64,000 nucleotides of DNA, from the NCBI RefSeq assembly GCF_000385215.1, contig NZ_ARQK01000054.1, positions 1-64,000 on the forward strand. The letters run 5' to 3'. Of the stretch, positions 8,984 to 20,520 are shown one piece after another; position 1 is the stretch's first letter; each line of letters starts with the position of its first letter. The notes below the pieces were generated by a model, which worked only from the letters and a program-made list of their open reading frames with translations, was not told where the DNA came from and searched no databases. This stretch comes from Thioalkalivibrio thiocyanoxidans ARh2. Its GTDB lineage: Bacteria; Pseudomonadota; Gammaproteobacteria; Ectothiorhodospirales; Ectothiorhodospiraceae. The position numbers and the translations under genes were made by a program.

Positions 8984-9193
8984 CTAGCGCCGAAATATCG
9001 CGACAATAACCGAGATCACCACACTGATAATGATCATCGTGGTGATCGGGAAGTAGAAGCGCGCGCTCTCGCGTTCGATCACGATGTCGCCCGGCAGCCG
9101 GCCCCAGGGGATCTTGCCCAGCCAGGGCCAGAGCAGGCCGATCAGTACGATCAGCCCGCCGATGACGATCAGCCACTTGCCGGTCTCGTTCAT
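8984..9193 (-). CDS. DUF2905 small membrane protein
   Basis: 69 residues with two hydrophobic helices (about 6-24 and 48-67) around the conserved WLGKIPWGRLPGDI block that marks the DUF2905 family. Function unknown. It lies 18 bases downstream of rpiA on the same strand and is probably its operon partner, ending at the shared terminator. Confidence 0.85.
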   Translation of the reverse strand: MNETGKWLIVIGGLIVLIGLLWPWLGKIPWGRLPGDIVIERESARFYFPITTMIIISVVISVIVAIFRR

Positions 9194-9211
9194 GGCGGCG
9201 AGCGCTGGCTT

Positions 9212-9874
9212 CTAGCCGGCAGTCATCTCCTCGACGCCGGAGGACGAGCCGACCAGCATCACATCCGCGGGACGACGTGCGAACAGGCCGTTGGTCACCA
9301 CGCCGGCAATGTGGTCCAGTTCCGACTCCAGCTCGACCGGATTCATGATGCGCAGATTGTGCACGTCGAGGATGACGTTGCCGTTGTCGGTCCTCAAGCC
9401 GTCGCGCAGTTCCGGATTGCCGCCCAGATTCGAAAGCGCGCGGGCCACGTGGCTGCGCGCCATCGGGATCACCTCGACCGGCAGCGGATAGGCCCCGAGA
9501 TAGTCCACGACCTTGGTCTCGTCGACGACGCAGACGAAGGTCTTCGAGGCCGCGGCGACGATCTTTTCGCGGGTCAGCGCGCCGCCCCCGCCCTTGGTCA
9601 GGTGCAGGTGGCGGGTGGCCTCGTCGGCGCCGTCGACATAGATCGGCAGTGGGCCGGCCGAGTTCAGATCCAGGACCTCGATCCCGTGGCCGCGCAGGCG
9701 CTCCGCACTGGCCTCGCTGGAGGCCACCGCGCCGTCGATCTTGCTCTTGATCCCGGCCAGGGCATCAATAAAGTAGTTCGCGGTCGAGCCGGTACCGACC
9801 CCCACGATCCAGCCACTTTCGATGCGCTCGAGCGCGGCCTCGGCGACCGCCTTCTTCATTTCGTCCTGAGTCAT
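9212..9874 (-). CDS. rpiA: ribose-5-phosphate isomerase A
   Basis: 220 residues, the usual RpiA length. It shows the phosphate-binding [15 protein letters not shown] near the N-terminus, [20 protein letters not shown] with the catalytic Asp/Lys region, and the C-terminal VTNGLFA. It interconverts ribose-5-phosphate and ribulose-5-phosphate in the non-oxidative pentose phosphate pathway and, in an autotroph, in the Calvin cycle. The start at 9874 ([12 protein letters not shown]) matches the family. It is divergent from ilvA, 96 bases away. Confidence 0.96.
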   Translation of the reverse strand: MTQDEMKKAVAEAALERIESGWIVGVGTGSTANYFIDALAGIKSKIDGAVASSEASAERLRGHGIEVLDLNSAGPLPIYVDGADEATRHLHLTKGGGGALTREKIVAAASKTFVCVVDETKVVDYLGAYPLPVEVIPMARSHVARALSNLGGNPELRDGLRTDNGNVILDVHNLRIMNPVELESELDHIAGVVTNGLFARRPADVMLVGSSSGVEEMTAG

Positions 9875-9970
9875 TACGCTGTCTCGCCTGTGATTTGCAT
9901 AACCCGCCGAGGATACCGACTGGCGCGCAATCGAGACAAGCATGATTCGCGCCGTGCTATCGTTCCGGCC

Positions 9971-11485
<1,515 letters not shown>

Positions 11486-11539
11486 CCGCGTTACTGGCCG
11501 GGGCGGTTAGGCGGCACGCCCCGGTGTCGCCTGTAGCGG

Positions 11540-12946
11540 CTAAAGCCCGAAGATCTCGGACTTCAGGTTCCACTTGGAGGCGAGGGTCTCGGTTGCGTTG
11601 AGGAACTCCTCGGCGCGGGCCGGGTGGTTCCACTGGCCGCGGGCGAGCCAGGCCAGCGCGGTATCGCGGTCGGGGGCCAGTGAAAGGATGTGGATCAGCT
11701 CGCCCGCGTCGCTGCCGATCACCTCGCCACCCAGCAGGGCGCCGGTGTCCATGTCGCCGATCAGGCGCACGAAGCCCTCCGGCTCGTCCTGGCCCAGCGC
11801 GCGCGGGGAGGTCTCGAAGGCGGCGAAGCCGACCGCCGGTTCCAGCTCCTCGTCCTCGGCTTCGTCCTCGTCGAGCCCCAGGCGCGCCATCTCCACCGCG
11901 GAGTAGATCGCGATCGGCACGAAGCGCTCGTCCTGCTCGCGGGTGTTGCCATTCTGGATGTTTTCCACCGCGATGGTGGCGTCCGCCAGGGCGTGGTTGG
12001 CGGTCTGCCACTCGCTCGCGACATCGCCGATGGCGTAGATGTTGTCGACATCGGTCTGCAGGGTGGGGCGGCGCTGCACGAAGCCGCGGGCATCGGTCTT
12101 CACCCCGATCGCGTCGAGGTTCAGGCCCTCGGTATGCGGGGTGCGCCCGGTGCCGAGCAGGACCCAGTCGACCTCGAAGGTGTTGCCGTCGGCGTCGGTG
12201 ATGATCACGCCGTTATCGGAGGTCTCGACCTGGTCATATCCCTTGACCCGCACCGGCTCGATGCCGTCCGCGGCCAGCTGCTCCTTCAGCGTGCCCAGCG
12301 CCTGCGGGCTGAACTTCTGCGTGGACAGCGGCTTGGAGCGCGACAGCCAGGTCACCTTCTTGCCGAGGTGATGGAAGATCCAGGCGAACTCGGTGGCGAC
12401 CACGCCGGAGCCGATGATCGCGACGCGCTCGCCCGCCGGCGGCTTGGCGTCGAACAGCATGTCGGTGGTCAGGACGCGCCCGGGCTCGACCGCGAACGGG
12501 GCCGGCACGGTGGCGATGGCCCCGGTGGCAATGATGGTGTGGCGGGCCTGGACGGCCTCGCTGCCATCCTCGGTCACGACCTCCAGGGTCTCGGCGTCGC
12601 GGAAGCGGGCAGTGCCGTGGCGGTACTGGATCTTGAGGTGCTTCATGTAGCCGAGGTAGGAGTCGCGCACGGTGGTCACGACCTCCCTCTGGTGGTCCCA
12701 GGCGCGGTCCATGTCGGCCTTGAGGCTGCCACTGATGCCGCGACCCTCGAAGTGGCGCTGCGCGGCGACGGTGCGTGCGGTGTGGTACCAGTCCTTTTTC
12801 GGCACGCAGCCGCGGTTGAGGCAGCAGCCGCCCCAGTCGCCCTTTTCGACGATGACGACGTTGAGCCCGCGCAGGGCGCCCAGAACGGCGGCACGATAGC
12901 CCCCGGGGCCACTTCCGATGATGGCCAGGTCAAAGGTCTCGCTCAT
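11540..12946 (-). CDS. class I FAD disulfide oxidoreductase (dihydrolipoamide dehydrogenase-like)
   Basis: 468 residues. N-terminal FAD dinucleotide fold GSGPGGYRAA, redox motif GGCCLNRGCVP with the pair Cys42/Cys47 (Cys41 is an extra neighbour), NAD(P) fold VAIIGSGVVATEFA, and YAIGDVASEW near residue 310. The dimerisation domain carries an acidic insertion (DEDEAEDEELEP) and ends with NHPARAEEF, which lines up with the HPxxxE of lipoamide dehydrogenases. There is no lipoyl-protein, pyruvate dehydrogenase or mer gene nearby, so the substrate (lipoamide, mercuric ion, another disulfide) is open. It lies 5 bases downstream of the DUF3108 gene on the same strand and ends convergently with ilvA. 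Confidence 0.85.
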   Translation of the reverse strand: MSETFDLAIIGSGPGGYRAAVLGALRGLNVVIVEKGDWGGCCLNRGCVPKKDWYHTARTVAAQRHFEGRGISGSLKADMDRAWDHQREVVTTVRDSYLGYMKHLKIQYRHGTARFRDAETLEVVTEDGSEAVQARHTIIATGAIATVPAPFAVEPGRVLTTDMLFDAKPPAGERVAIIGSGVVATEFAWIFHHLGKKVTWLSRSKPLSTQKFSPQALGTLKEQLAADGIEPVRVKGYDQVETSDNGVIITDADGNTFEVDWVLLGTGRTPHTEGLNLDAIGVKTDARGFVQRRPTLQTDVDNIYAIGDVASEWQTANHALADATIAVENIQNGNTREQDERFVPIAIYSAVEMARLGLDEDEAEDEELEPAVGFAAFETSPRALGQDEPEGFVRLIGDMDTGALLGGEVIGSDAGELIHILSLAPDRDTALAWLARGQWNHPARAEEFLNATETLASKWNLKSEIFGL

Positions 12947-12951
12947 GGTGT

Positions 12952-13752
12952 CTACTCGGTCAGGTCAATGATCGGGTCGTGCCATTCCAGCCGGGTCAGC
13001 TTCAGCTCGAACACGCGGCCGTCGGCCTCGTAGTCGAAACGTACCGGCAGATGGCTGAGGTCCGGGGCGAACCAGGCGGAGAGTTCGATGTCGCTGTCGT
13101 CACTCTTGCGTACCACGCGTACGGTCTCGATGCGGCCCATCGGGGATTCGATCGTCTCCGTGTCGGCGTACTCGAAGCGGTACTGGCGCAGTCGGTCGCG
13201 TTCCAGGGTCTGCACTGTTTCGCCATCGCCGGGGCCAGCCAGGTCGCCCGCCTCCAGGCGCTGCATCATGAAATACAGCGAGCCGAGAAAGTCGAGGGTA
13301 TGCGGGGGTACTTCGAGTTCGAAGCGTTCGTTGTCCACGTGCCCGATCGCGCGGTCTTCTTCCCAGTCGAAGCGTGTTTCGACCTTGCGCTCGCGCCGGG
13401 GCGTGACCTCGCGACTGCGCGAGGTGACCAGCTGCAGCCCGACGTCGTTGGCGTTCATCAGGGCCTCGCGGCTCAGCTCGAAGCGCCCGAGGATCCGCAG
13501 GAAGCCGGACACATGCGCATCCATGGCCATGCGCGTTTGTACGTCTTCGTGGTTCAGTGTGATCCTGGCATTCAGGGTGTTGCCCATGGCCTGGGCCTCG
13601 TAGCTGGCCGTGAACGGCGGCAGACGGGGGCCCTCCTGGGGGTCGTCGGCTGTGGCGGGCAACAGCAGGGCCTGCCCCAGCAAGAACAGGGCAGCCAGCA
13701 GGCTAGTCCGCGTTGCGCGGCACAGGGCTCCGTTCATCGGGAGCTTCAACAT
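12952..13752 (-). CDS. periplasmic DUF3108 protein
   Basis: 266 residues with a hydrophobic signal segment (about 17-35) and the DUF3108 pattern: PPFTASYEAQAMGNTLNARI at the start of the mature protein, repeated beta strands, and YFMMQRLEAGDL..GDGETVQT in the middle. The family is a lipid-binding-like beta barrel of unknown role that is often found downstream of purN, as here. The 5' end overlaps purN by about 35-50 bases; a start at 13737 (MNGALCRAT) is an equally good choice. Translation is probably coupled to purN. Confidence 0.8.
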   Translation of the reverse strand: MLKLPMNGALCRATRTSLLAALFLLGQALLLPATADDPQEGPRLPPFTASYEAQAMGNTLNARITLNHEDVQTRMAMDAHVSGFLRILGRFELSREALMNANDVGLQLVTSRSREVTPRRERKVETRFDWEEDRAIGHVDNERFELEVPPHTLDFLGSLYFMMQRLEAGDLAGPGDGETVQTLERDRLRQYRFEYADTETIESPMGRIETVRVVRKSDDSDIELSAWFAPDLSHLPVRFDYEADGRVFELKLTRLEWHDPIIDLTE

Positions 13753-14440
13753 CGGGTACTACCTCATTGGTTTCGAGCTGTAGCGGGACCGTCAGCGGGG
13801 TGTTGTCCCCGGTAACGATGCGGTCGCGCCACTGAATTTCCCCTGAACACAGGCGCCGCACGACCTCGGGATACAGGCGGTGTTCGGCGCGCTGGACGCG
13901 GGTGGCGAGGCTCTCGGGCGTGTCATCGGGCAGGACCGGCACGCGGGCCTGCATGATCACCGGGCCGCCATCCAGTTCAGGGGTGACAAAATGCACGCTG
14001 GCGCCGTGTTCTTCCTCCCTGTCGGCCAGCGCGCGGGCATGTGTGTCCAGCCCACGGTACTTCGGCAACAGGGAGGGGTGAATGTTCAACAGCCGTCCCG
14101 TGAAACGCTCGACGAATCCGGGTGTCAGGATGCGCATGAAGCCGGCCAGGATCACGAGATCGGGCTGAAACGCCTCGATCGCCTCGGCCAGGTCTGCATC
14201 GAAGGCCTCGCGCGAGGGGTAGTCGCGGTGGTTCAGGACGCGTGCGGGGATCGCGTGCTGTTCGGCATAGGCCAGCCCGCCTGCATCGGGGCGGTTGCTG
14301 ATGACGCCGACGATCCGGGCCGGGATGTGGCCATTGTTGCAGGCCTCGATCAGGGCGCCCAGATTGCTGCCGCGCCCGGAGATCAGGACGACCAGGCGCG
14401 GCAGGGAATCCGGGTTTGCGGGTCCGGCGTTGCTGCTCAT
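13703..14440 (-). CDS. purN: phosphoribosylglycinamide formyltransferase 1
   Basis: 245 residues. [15 protein letters not shown] near residue 20 binds the phosphate. [10 protein letters not shown] supplies the catalytic Asn and His, and [13 protein letters not shown] the catalytic Asp. It transfers a formyl group from 10-formyl-tetrahydrofolate to GAR in purine synthesis. The C-terminus has about 30 residues more than E. coli PurN, rich in Pro/Asp/Glu. The start overlaps the stop of purM by 4 bases, the standard purMN operon. Confidence 0.95.
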   Translation of the reverse strand: MSSNAGPANPDSLPRLVVLISGRGSNLGALIEACNNGHIPARIVGVISNRPDAGGLAYAEQHAIPARVLNHRDYPSREAFDADLAEAIEAFQPDLVILAGFMRILTPGFVERFTGRLLNIHPSLLPKYRGLDTHARALADREEEHGASVHFVTPELDGGPVIMQARVPVLPDDTPESLATRVQRAEHRLYPEVVRRLCSGEIQWRDRIVTGDNTPLTVPLQLETNEVVPDVEAPDERSPVPRNAD

Positions 14441-15495
14441 CGTGCGGCGTAGACCACCCCGGGGGCCGTGTCTTCGCAGTCCTCGATTACGCCGATTGGC
14501 CAGCTCGGGATGCCCGCTCGGGCCAGTGCGGAGCTGGCGGCCTCGACGCGGTCTTCGGGCAGGATCACGGTCATGCCGATCCCGCAGTTGAACGTGCGCA
14601 GCATCTCCTCGAGCGCAATGTCGCCGGCCTGCTGCAGCCAGTCGAACACGGGCGGCCACTGCCAGGCCTGCGGGTCGAGGCGGGCGCACAGCCGGTCCGG
14701 CAGCACCCGCGGGAGGTTCTCGGTCAGGCCGCCGCCGGTGATGTGGGCGGCCGCGTGCACCGGAAACTGTTGCATCAGATCCAGCAGCGGGCGCACGTAG
14801 ATCGTGGTCGGGGCCATCAGGGCATCGCCCAGTGTGGTGCCGTCGGCCCCCGGCAGCGGGGCATCCAGGGCCGCGCCGGAGTGTTCCAGCACGCGCCGGA
14901 TCAGGGAGTAGCCATTGGAGTGCGGGCCGCTGGCGGCCAGTCCGAGTACGACGTCGCCCGCGCTGACCCGGGTGCCGTCGATCAGGGCCTCCTTTTCGGC
15001 GATGCCGACCGCGAAGCCCGCGACGTCGTAGTCCTCGCCCTGGTACATGCCCGGCATCTCGGCCGTTTCGCCCCCGATCAGGGCGCAGCCGGCCTGTTCG
15101 CAGCCGGTGGCGATACCGGTCACGACATCCGCGGCGATATCGACGTCCAGGTGCCCGGTGGCGTAGTAGTCGAGGAAGAACAGCGGCTCGGCCCCCTGCA
15201 CCACGATGTCGTTCACGCACATCGCGACCAGGTCGACGCCGATGCTGTCGTGCCGCCCGGTCTCCTGGGCCAGACGCAGCTTCGTGCCGACCCCGTCGGT
15301 GCCGGAGACCAGCACGGGCTGCCTGTAGCGGTCCATCGGCAGTTCGAACAGGGCGCCAAATCCGCCCAGCCCGGCCATGACGCCGGGGCGCTGCGTGCGG
15401 GCGGCGTGCGGTTTGATGCGTTCGACCAGCTCGGCGCCGGCCTCGATGTCGACACCGGCCTCGCGGTAGGTCAGGCCTGAACGGGTTTCGGACAT
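14437..15495 (-). CDS. purM: phosphoribosylformylglycinamidine cyclo-ligase
   Basis: 352 residues. Family blocks: [48 protein letters not shown] and [12 protein letters not shown]. PurM makes AIR from FGAM with ATP. The start [17 protein letters not shown] at 15495 is chosen because it matches the family N-terminus; the frame is open 29 codons further upstream but with an unrelated sequence. It is the first gene of purM-purN-DUF3108 and possibly the flavoprotein gene. Confidence 0.95.
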   Translation of the reverse strand: MSETRSGLTYREAGVDIEAGAELVERIKPHAARTQRPGVMAGLGGFGALFELPMDRYRQPVLVSGTDGVGTKLRLAQETGRHDSIGVDLVAMCVNDIVVQGAEPLFFLDYYATGHLDVDIAADVVTGIATGCEQAGCALIGGETAEMPGMYQGEDYDVAGFAVGIAEKEALIDGTRVSAGDVVLGLAASGPHSNGYSLIRRVLEHSGAALDAPLPGADGTTLGDALMAPTTIYVRPLLDLMQQFPVHAAAHITGGGLTENLPRVLPDRLCARLDPQAWQWPPVFDWLQQAGDIALEEMLRTFNCGIGMTVILPEDRVEAASSALARAGIPSWPIGVIEDCEDTAPGVVYAAR

Positions 15496-15602
15496 GGGTA
15501 CCCTGGATGTTGATGGCCGCATCCGGTATCCGGCGGCGCTCGCGGAATCCGGCATGGTAGCGAGGCGCCGGGGGGCGTGCAAAAAATCGGGCAGTGGAGG
15601 TT

Positions 15603-15902
15603 AGGGAAACACTGATTAATGTACACGCTCGCGTTGGCACCCCAGGTTTTCCGAGACAAGGCGCGGTGCGCAGCCGGTAGTGGTTCTACCGGCCCGTTTT
15701 TGACGGATTCGGGCCGCAACGCAGGATCGGGGAACCTGAGGTGCCAACCCCGAAGGGGCTCGGCCGCCCGTTGTTATCAAAAACGGGCGTGGGAACTGCG
15801 TTGCGGCTCCCTTGTGCAGAATGACTGCACGGCAGTCACCGCGCCTTGTTCGGACGTAAAAGCGACGAAGCAGCGAGCGTGTACATTAATCAGTGTTTCC
15901 CT
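15603..15902. mobile_element. MITE-like element with perfect terminal inverted repeats, copy 1
   Basis: A 300-base non-coding element. Its 30-bp ends are perfect inverted repeats: left AGGGAAACACTGATTAATG.. (15603-15632), right its exact complement (15873-15902). Inside are further inverted segments. It encodes no transposase. A second, shorter copy lies in the opposite orientation at 62317-62571. The flanking bases do not show a clear target duplication. It occupies most of the gap between purM (divergent) and the DUF2066 gene; bases 15496-15602 and 15903-15935 hold the two upstream regions, and nothing else is recognised there. Confidence 0.85.
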
Positions 15903-15935
15903 GGGGGGCTGTGGTATTTTGGGCGCCTGTCGAAA

Positions 15936-16982
15936 ATGCCGTCCAACCCTATGCTGCGCCTCTTGCGTCCCTCCCGTGCCCTGGCCGTGTCCCTTCTCCT
16001 GTATCTGCTGCTGGCGCCCTCGCCCCTGCTGGCGGATGACGCCGTGGTGGTGAATGTCCATGCGGAGGATGAAACGGCCGCGCTGGCGCAGGGCCTGGAA
16101 CAGGCGCTGGTGCGCGTGGCCGGGCAGCGTTCGTCGGAGTTGCGCGAGCTGGCGCAGGTCCTGTTGCTGGAGCTGGATGACGAGGGGCTGATCGATGCCC
16201 TGCGTCGGCGCCAGGAGGTCGACGACGGCGAGTTCCGCCTGGAGTTCGATCGCGATCGCCTGCGCAGCGCCCTGCGTGCGGCCGACGTGCCCGTAGTGCT
16301 GGGCGCGCGCCCGCAGCTGCTCGTCTGGGCGGTGTACGAGGAGGGCGGGCGCCGCAACCTGCTGGGCTCCACCCAGGACGCGGCCGGCGTGCTGGCCGGG
16401 ATCGATGCGTTGGGGCGTGACCGCGGGATGCCTTTTGTACTGCCGCTGGGCGATCTGGAAGACCGCCGGGCCGCGCAGGCGGGGGATGTGGTCGGTGGCG
16501 TGACCGAGCCGTTGCAGGAAGCAGCCGGGCGCTACGGGCCGACGGGTATCGTGGCGCTGCATGTACGCCTGGTCGGGGGTGGTGCCGAGGCGCGCGCCAT
16601 CACCGTCCATGGCGGGCGCGAGTATCGCAGCGAGGCGCGTGGCGAGTCCCCGGCCGCCGCCGCTCGGGCGGCGGTCGAGGATGGCCTCGACCAGGTCGTG
16701 GCGCCCCTGGCGCGTGTGGCCGCCGAGCCGGAGTGGGTGAAGCTGGGCTTCGTCGGGGTCGAGGGTTTTGCCGCCTTTGAATCACTTCGACGCGAGCTGG
16801 CGCAGATCGAGGCCATCGAGAGTGCGCGCCTGGACTCGCTGGGGGGCAATGCGGTGACCCTCGAGGTGCGCACCGGGCTGGAGTCGGAAGACCTGGTGGA
16901 CCTGCTGCACGCCAGTGGCTATCGCGCGGCGGAGGATCCGCATGGCGATTCCGAGGCGAAGGCGTGGCTGCGCCGCGAGTGA
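15936..16982 (+). CDS. exported DUF2066 protein
   Basis: 348 residues with a hydrophobic N-terminal signal (about residues 8-28, ending LLADDAVVV). The mature part has the DUF2066 arrangement: LAQGLEQALVRVAGQRS.., an alpha/beta domain, then ARPQLLVWAVYEEGGRR. Function unknown. Its place between purM and perM-hda is conserved in gammaproteobacteria. The start at 15936 is used; ATG 15951 (MLRLLRPSR) is possible too. The frame runs back into the adjacent inverted-repeat element, but that part is not coding. The element ends only 34 bases before the ATG and may therefore have altered the promoter. Confidence 0.8.
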   Translation: MPSNPMLRLLRPSRALAVSLLLYLLLAPSPLLADDAVVVNVHAEDETAALAQGLEQALVRVAGQRSSELRELAQVLLLELDDEGLIDALRRRQEVDDGEFRLEFDRDRLRSALRAADVPVVLGARPQLLVWAVYEEGGRRNLLGSTQDAAGVLAGIDALGRDRGMPFVLPLGDLEDRRAAQAGDVVGGVTEPLQEAAGRYGPTGIVALHVRLVGGGAEARAITVHGGREYRSEARGESPAAAARAAVEDGLDQVVAPLARVAAEPEWVKLGFVGVEGFAAFESLRRELAQIEAIESARLDSLGGNAVTLEVRTGLESEDLVDLLHASGYRAAEDPHGDSEAKAWLRRE

Positions 16983-18058
16983 TCCCGATGGCACCGTTCT
17001 CCGCCGCCACGCTGGCGGCCCTGGTCGGGCTGGTGGTCCTGGGCGTGGCGCTCTATCTGCTGGCGCCGATCCTCACCCCGTTTCTGATCGCGCTGCTGAT
17101 CGGCTACCTGTTCAACCCCCTGGTGACACGTCTGGCGATGCGCACGGGCGGCTCGCGTACCCTGGCCACGCTGGTGATCTTCGTGCTGGTGATGCTGGGG
17201 CTGGCGGGGCTGGTGCTGGTCCTGATCCCGCTGGCCATGGCCCAGTTCGAGCGGTTGATGCTGCTGTTGCCCGAGGTGATCGCGTGGTTCGACGAACAGG
17301 TCCGTCCCTGGATCGAGCAGCAGGCGGGCGATCGCCTGCCGGCCCTGGAGCCGGCGGCACTGCAGGAGCTGCTGGCCGAGCACTGGCGCGAGGCCGGTGG
17401 ATTGGCGGGCGGATTGCTGCACTGGCTGGGCAGCTCGACCGGCGCCCTGGTGCTCGGCGTGCTCAATCTGGTGCTGATCCCGGTGGTCAGCTTCTATCTG
17501 CTGCGGGACTGGCCGCGGCTGGTCGCGGGGCTGCATGACCTGCTGCCGCGCGCCTGGCGCGACCCGGTCAGCCGTTTCGCGGTGGAATCGGACCATACCC
17601 TGGGGGCATTCCTGCGCGGCCAGCTGCTGGTGATGCTGGCGCTGGGGCTGTTCTACGCGATCACGCTCAGCGTGGCGGGCGTGCAGATGGGCCTGGCCAT
17701 TGGCCTGATCGCGGGTCTGGTCAGCTTCATCCCCTATGTCGGCGTGATCGTGGGCATCGTGCTGGCCACGGCGGCCGTGCTGTTCCAGGGCGATGGCTGG
17801 ACGCTGTTGCTGGTGGTGCTGGTGATCTTCGCGGTGGCCCAGGTGCTGGAGTCGGTGGTGCTGACCCCGTGGCTGGTGGGGGACCGGACCGGGCTGCATC
17901 CGGTCGCGGTCATCTTTGCCGTACTCGCCGGTGGCCAGCTGTTCGGGTTCTTCGGGGTCCTGCTTGCGCTGCCGGTGGCGGCCGTGCTGGCGGTGGCGGT
18001 GCGTCAGGCAATGGCGCGCTATCGGGACATGAACGCAGCCGAGGCCGATGTCCCGTGA
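16964..18058 (+). CDS. PerM/AI-2E family permease
   Basis: 364 residues with about eight hydrophobic helices. Visible family features are the N-terminal LLAPILTPFLIALLIGYLF, a soluble segment near 100-145, and the C-terminal GLIAGLVSFIPYVGVIVGIV followed by LTPWLVGDRTGLHPV. Members export small molecules (the family name comes from autoinducer-2), or ions in some cases; the substrate here is unknown. The start overlaps the end of the DUF2066 gene by 19 bases; ATG 16988 is an alternative that avoids overlap. hda follows with a 4-base overlap. Confidence 0.85.
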   Translation: MAAPRVIPMAPFSAATLAALVGLVVLGVALYLLAPILTPFLIALLIGYLFNPLVTRLAMRTGGSRTLATLVIFVLVMLGLAGLVLVLIPLAMAQFERLMLLLPEVIAWFDEQVRPWIEQQAGDRLPALEPAALQELLAEHWREAGGLAGGLLHWLGSSTGALVLGVLNLVLIPVVSFYLLRDWPRLVAGLHDLLPRAWRDPVSRFAVESDHTLGAFLRGQLLVMLALGLFYAITLSVAGVQMGLAIGLIAGLVSFIPYVGVIVGIVLATAAVLFQGDGWTLLLVVLVIFAVAQVLESVVLTPWLVGDRTGLHPVAVIFAVLAGGQLFGFFGVLLALPVAAVLAVAVRQAMARYRDMNAAEADVP

Positions 18059-18786
18059 GACCCGAAGGCAGCAGCCCGCTGGAGCGCCAGATGCCGCTGG
18101 ACCTGCGCCTGCGCGACGCCTCGCGTTTTTCCGGTTTTTGCGCGACGGGCAACGCCCTGGCGCGGGATGCCGTGCAGGCCCTGAGCGCCGGGACGGGGGT
18201 CCAGGAACCGCAGATCCTGCTGCACGGGCCGCCCGGCTCCGGCAAGACGCACCTGTTGCAGGCCGCCTGCCACGCGGGCCACGAGCGCGGGGAGCCGGTC
18301 AGCTATCTGCCGCTTGGCGAAGTGGCCGACGCAACGCCGATGGCCGTACTCGATGGCCTGGAGCGCTCGTGTCTGGTGGCGCTGGACGACCTTGAGGCCG
18401 TGGTGGGGCGCGAGGACTGGGACGAGGCCCTGTTCGGGCTGATCAACCGGCTGCGCGATGCCGGCAGCCGCGTGCTGCTGGCGGCTGCGGCACCGCCCGA
18501 GGGGCTCCCGGTCCAGTTGCCGGATCTGGCCTCGCGCCTGACCTGGGGCCCGGTGTTCCGCATGCAGCGGCCGGACGATGCGGCCTGCAAGGAGATCCTG
18601 GCGCAGCGTGCCGCCCTGCGCGGGCTGGAGCTGCCGGAAACGGTGGCGGACTACCTGCTGCGTCGCTGCTCGCGTGACCTGTCCACCTTGCTGGCGCTGC
18701 TGGATCGCCTGGATCTGGCAGCGCTGGCCCAGCAGCGGCGACTGACCATCCCGTTCGTACGCGAGCAGCTGGCCCGCATGGGCTGA
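18055..18786 (+). CDS. hda: Hda, regulatory inactivator of DnaA
   Basis: 243 residues when read from the GTG at 18055. Hda is a DnaA-like AAA+ protein that, bound to the sliding clamp, triggers ATP hydrolysis on DnaA after initiation. The Walker A GPPGSGKTH is near residue 65 and LVALDDLEAV acts as Walker B; the ending RRLTIPFVREQL is typical. The start is decided by the clamp-binding motif: QMPLDL at residues 12-17 would be lost with the ATG at 18091, whereas the GTG keeps it and overlaps the perM stop (GTGA). Confidence 0.9.
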   Translation: MRPEGSSPLERQMPLDLRLRDASRFSGFCATGNALARDAVQALSAGTGVQEPQILLHGPPGSGKTHLLQAACHAGHERGEPVSYLPLGEVADATPMAVLDGLERSCLVALDDLEAVVGREDWDEALFGLINRLRDAGSRVLLAAAAPPEGLPVQLPDLASRLTWGPVFRMQRPDDAACKEILAQRAALRGLELPETVADYLLRRCSRDLSTLLALLDRLDLAALAQQRRLTIPFVREQLARMG

Positions 18787-18799
18787 ACCGGGTTTGCGG

Positions 18800-20126
<1,327 letters not shown>

Positions 20127-20148
20127 GAATCGACTCCGGAGGTCATCG

Positions 20149-20439
20149 ATGGCAAAGGCCCATGATACCCATGCGCGCTGCTGGCATGTCAGGGGGCGCG
20201 TGCAGGGCGTGTTCTTCCGCGCCTCGACCCGGGAACAGGCGCAGGCGCTGGGGCTGAAGGGATACGCGCGCAATCTGCCGGACGGCCGGGTGGAGGTCCT
20301 GGCGGTCGGCACCCCGGATGCCCTGGATCGGCTGGAGGCATGGCTTGGCGAGGGCCCGCGCATGGCCCGCGTGGAGGGGCTGGAGGCGCAGGCGGTCAGC
20401 CCGCCCGATCCGCTGCCCGGAAGCTTCGAGACACGGTGA
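20149..20439 (+). CDS. acyP: acylphosphatase
   Basis: 96 residues, the family's size. The phosphate-binding loop VRGRVQGVFFRA contains the catalytic Arg, and the YARNLPDGRVEVLA strand carries the conserved Asn. It hydrolyses acyl phosphates. The start at 20149 is preferred over ATG 20125 because GGAGG stands 6-7 bases before it and the upstream ATG would lie inside the divergent gene's start. Confidence 0.93.
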   Translation: MAKAHDTHARCWHVRGRVQGVFFRASTREQAQALGLKGYARNLPDGRVEVLAVGTPDALDRLEAWLGEGPRMARVEGLEAQAVSPPDPLPGSFETR

Positions 20440-20520
20440 ATCGGCGGGCCCTGCAATGCTTCCGTTAAAACTGTAAGGGGGTCTATAAACGCCATCGCGA
20501 CGGATGCATACTGCGGGGTC

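Noticed and set aside
8864-9970. Upstream extension of ilvA over the rpiA region
   Set aside because: The extension is antisense to rpiA and DUF2905; ilvA matches its family only from 9971.
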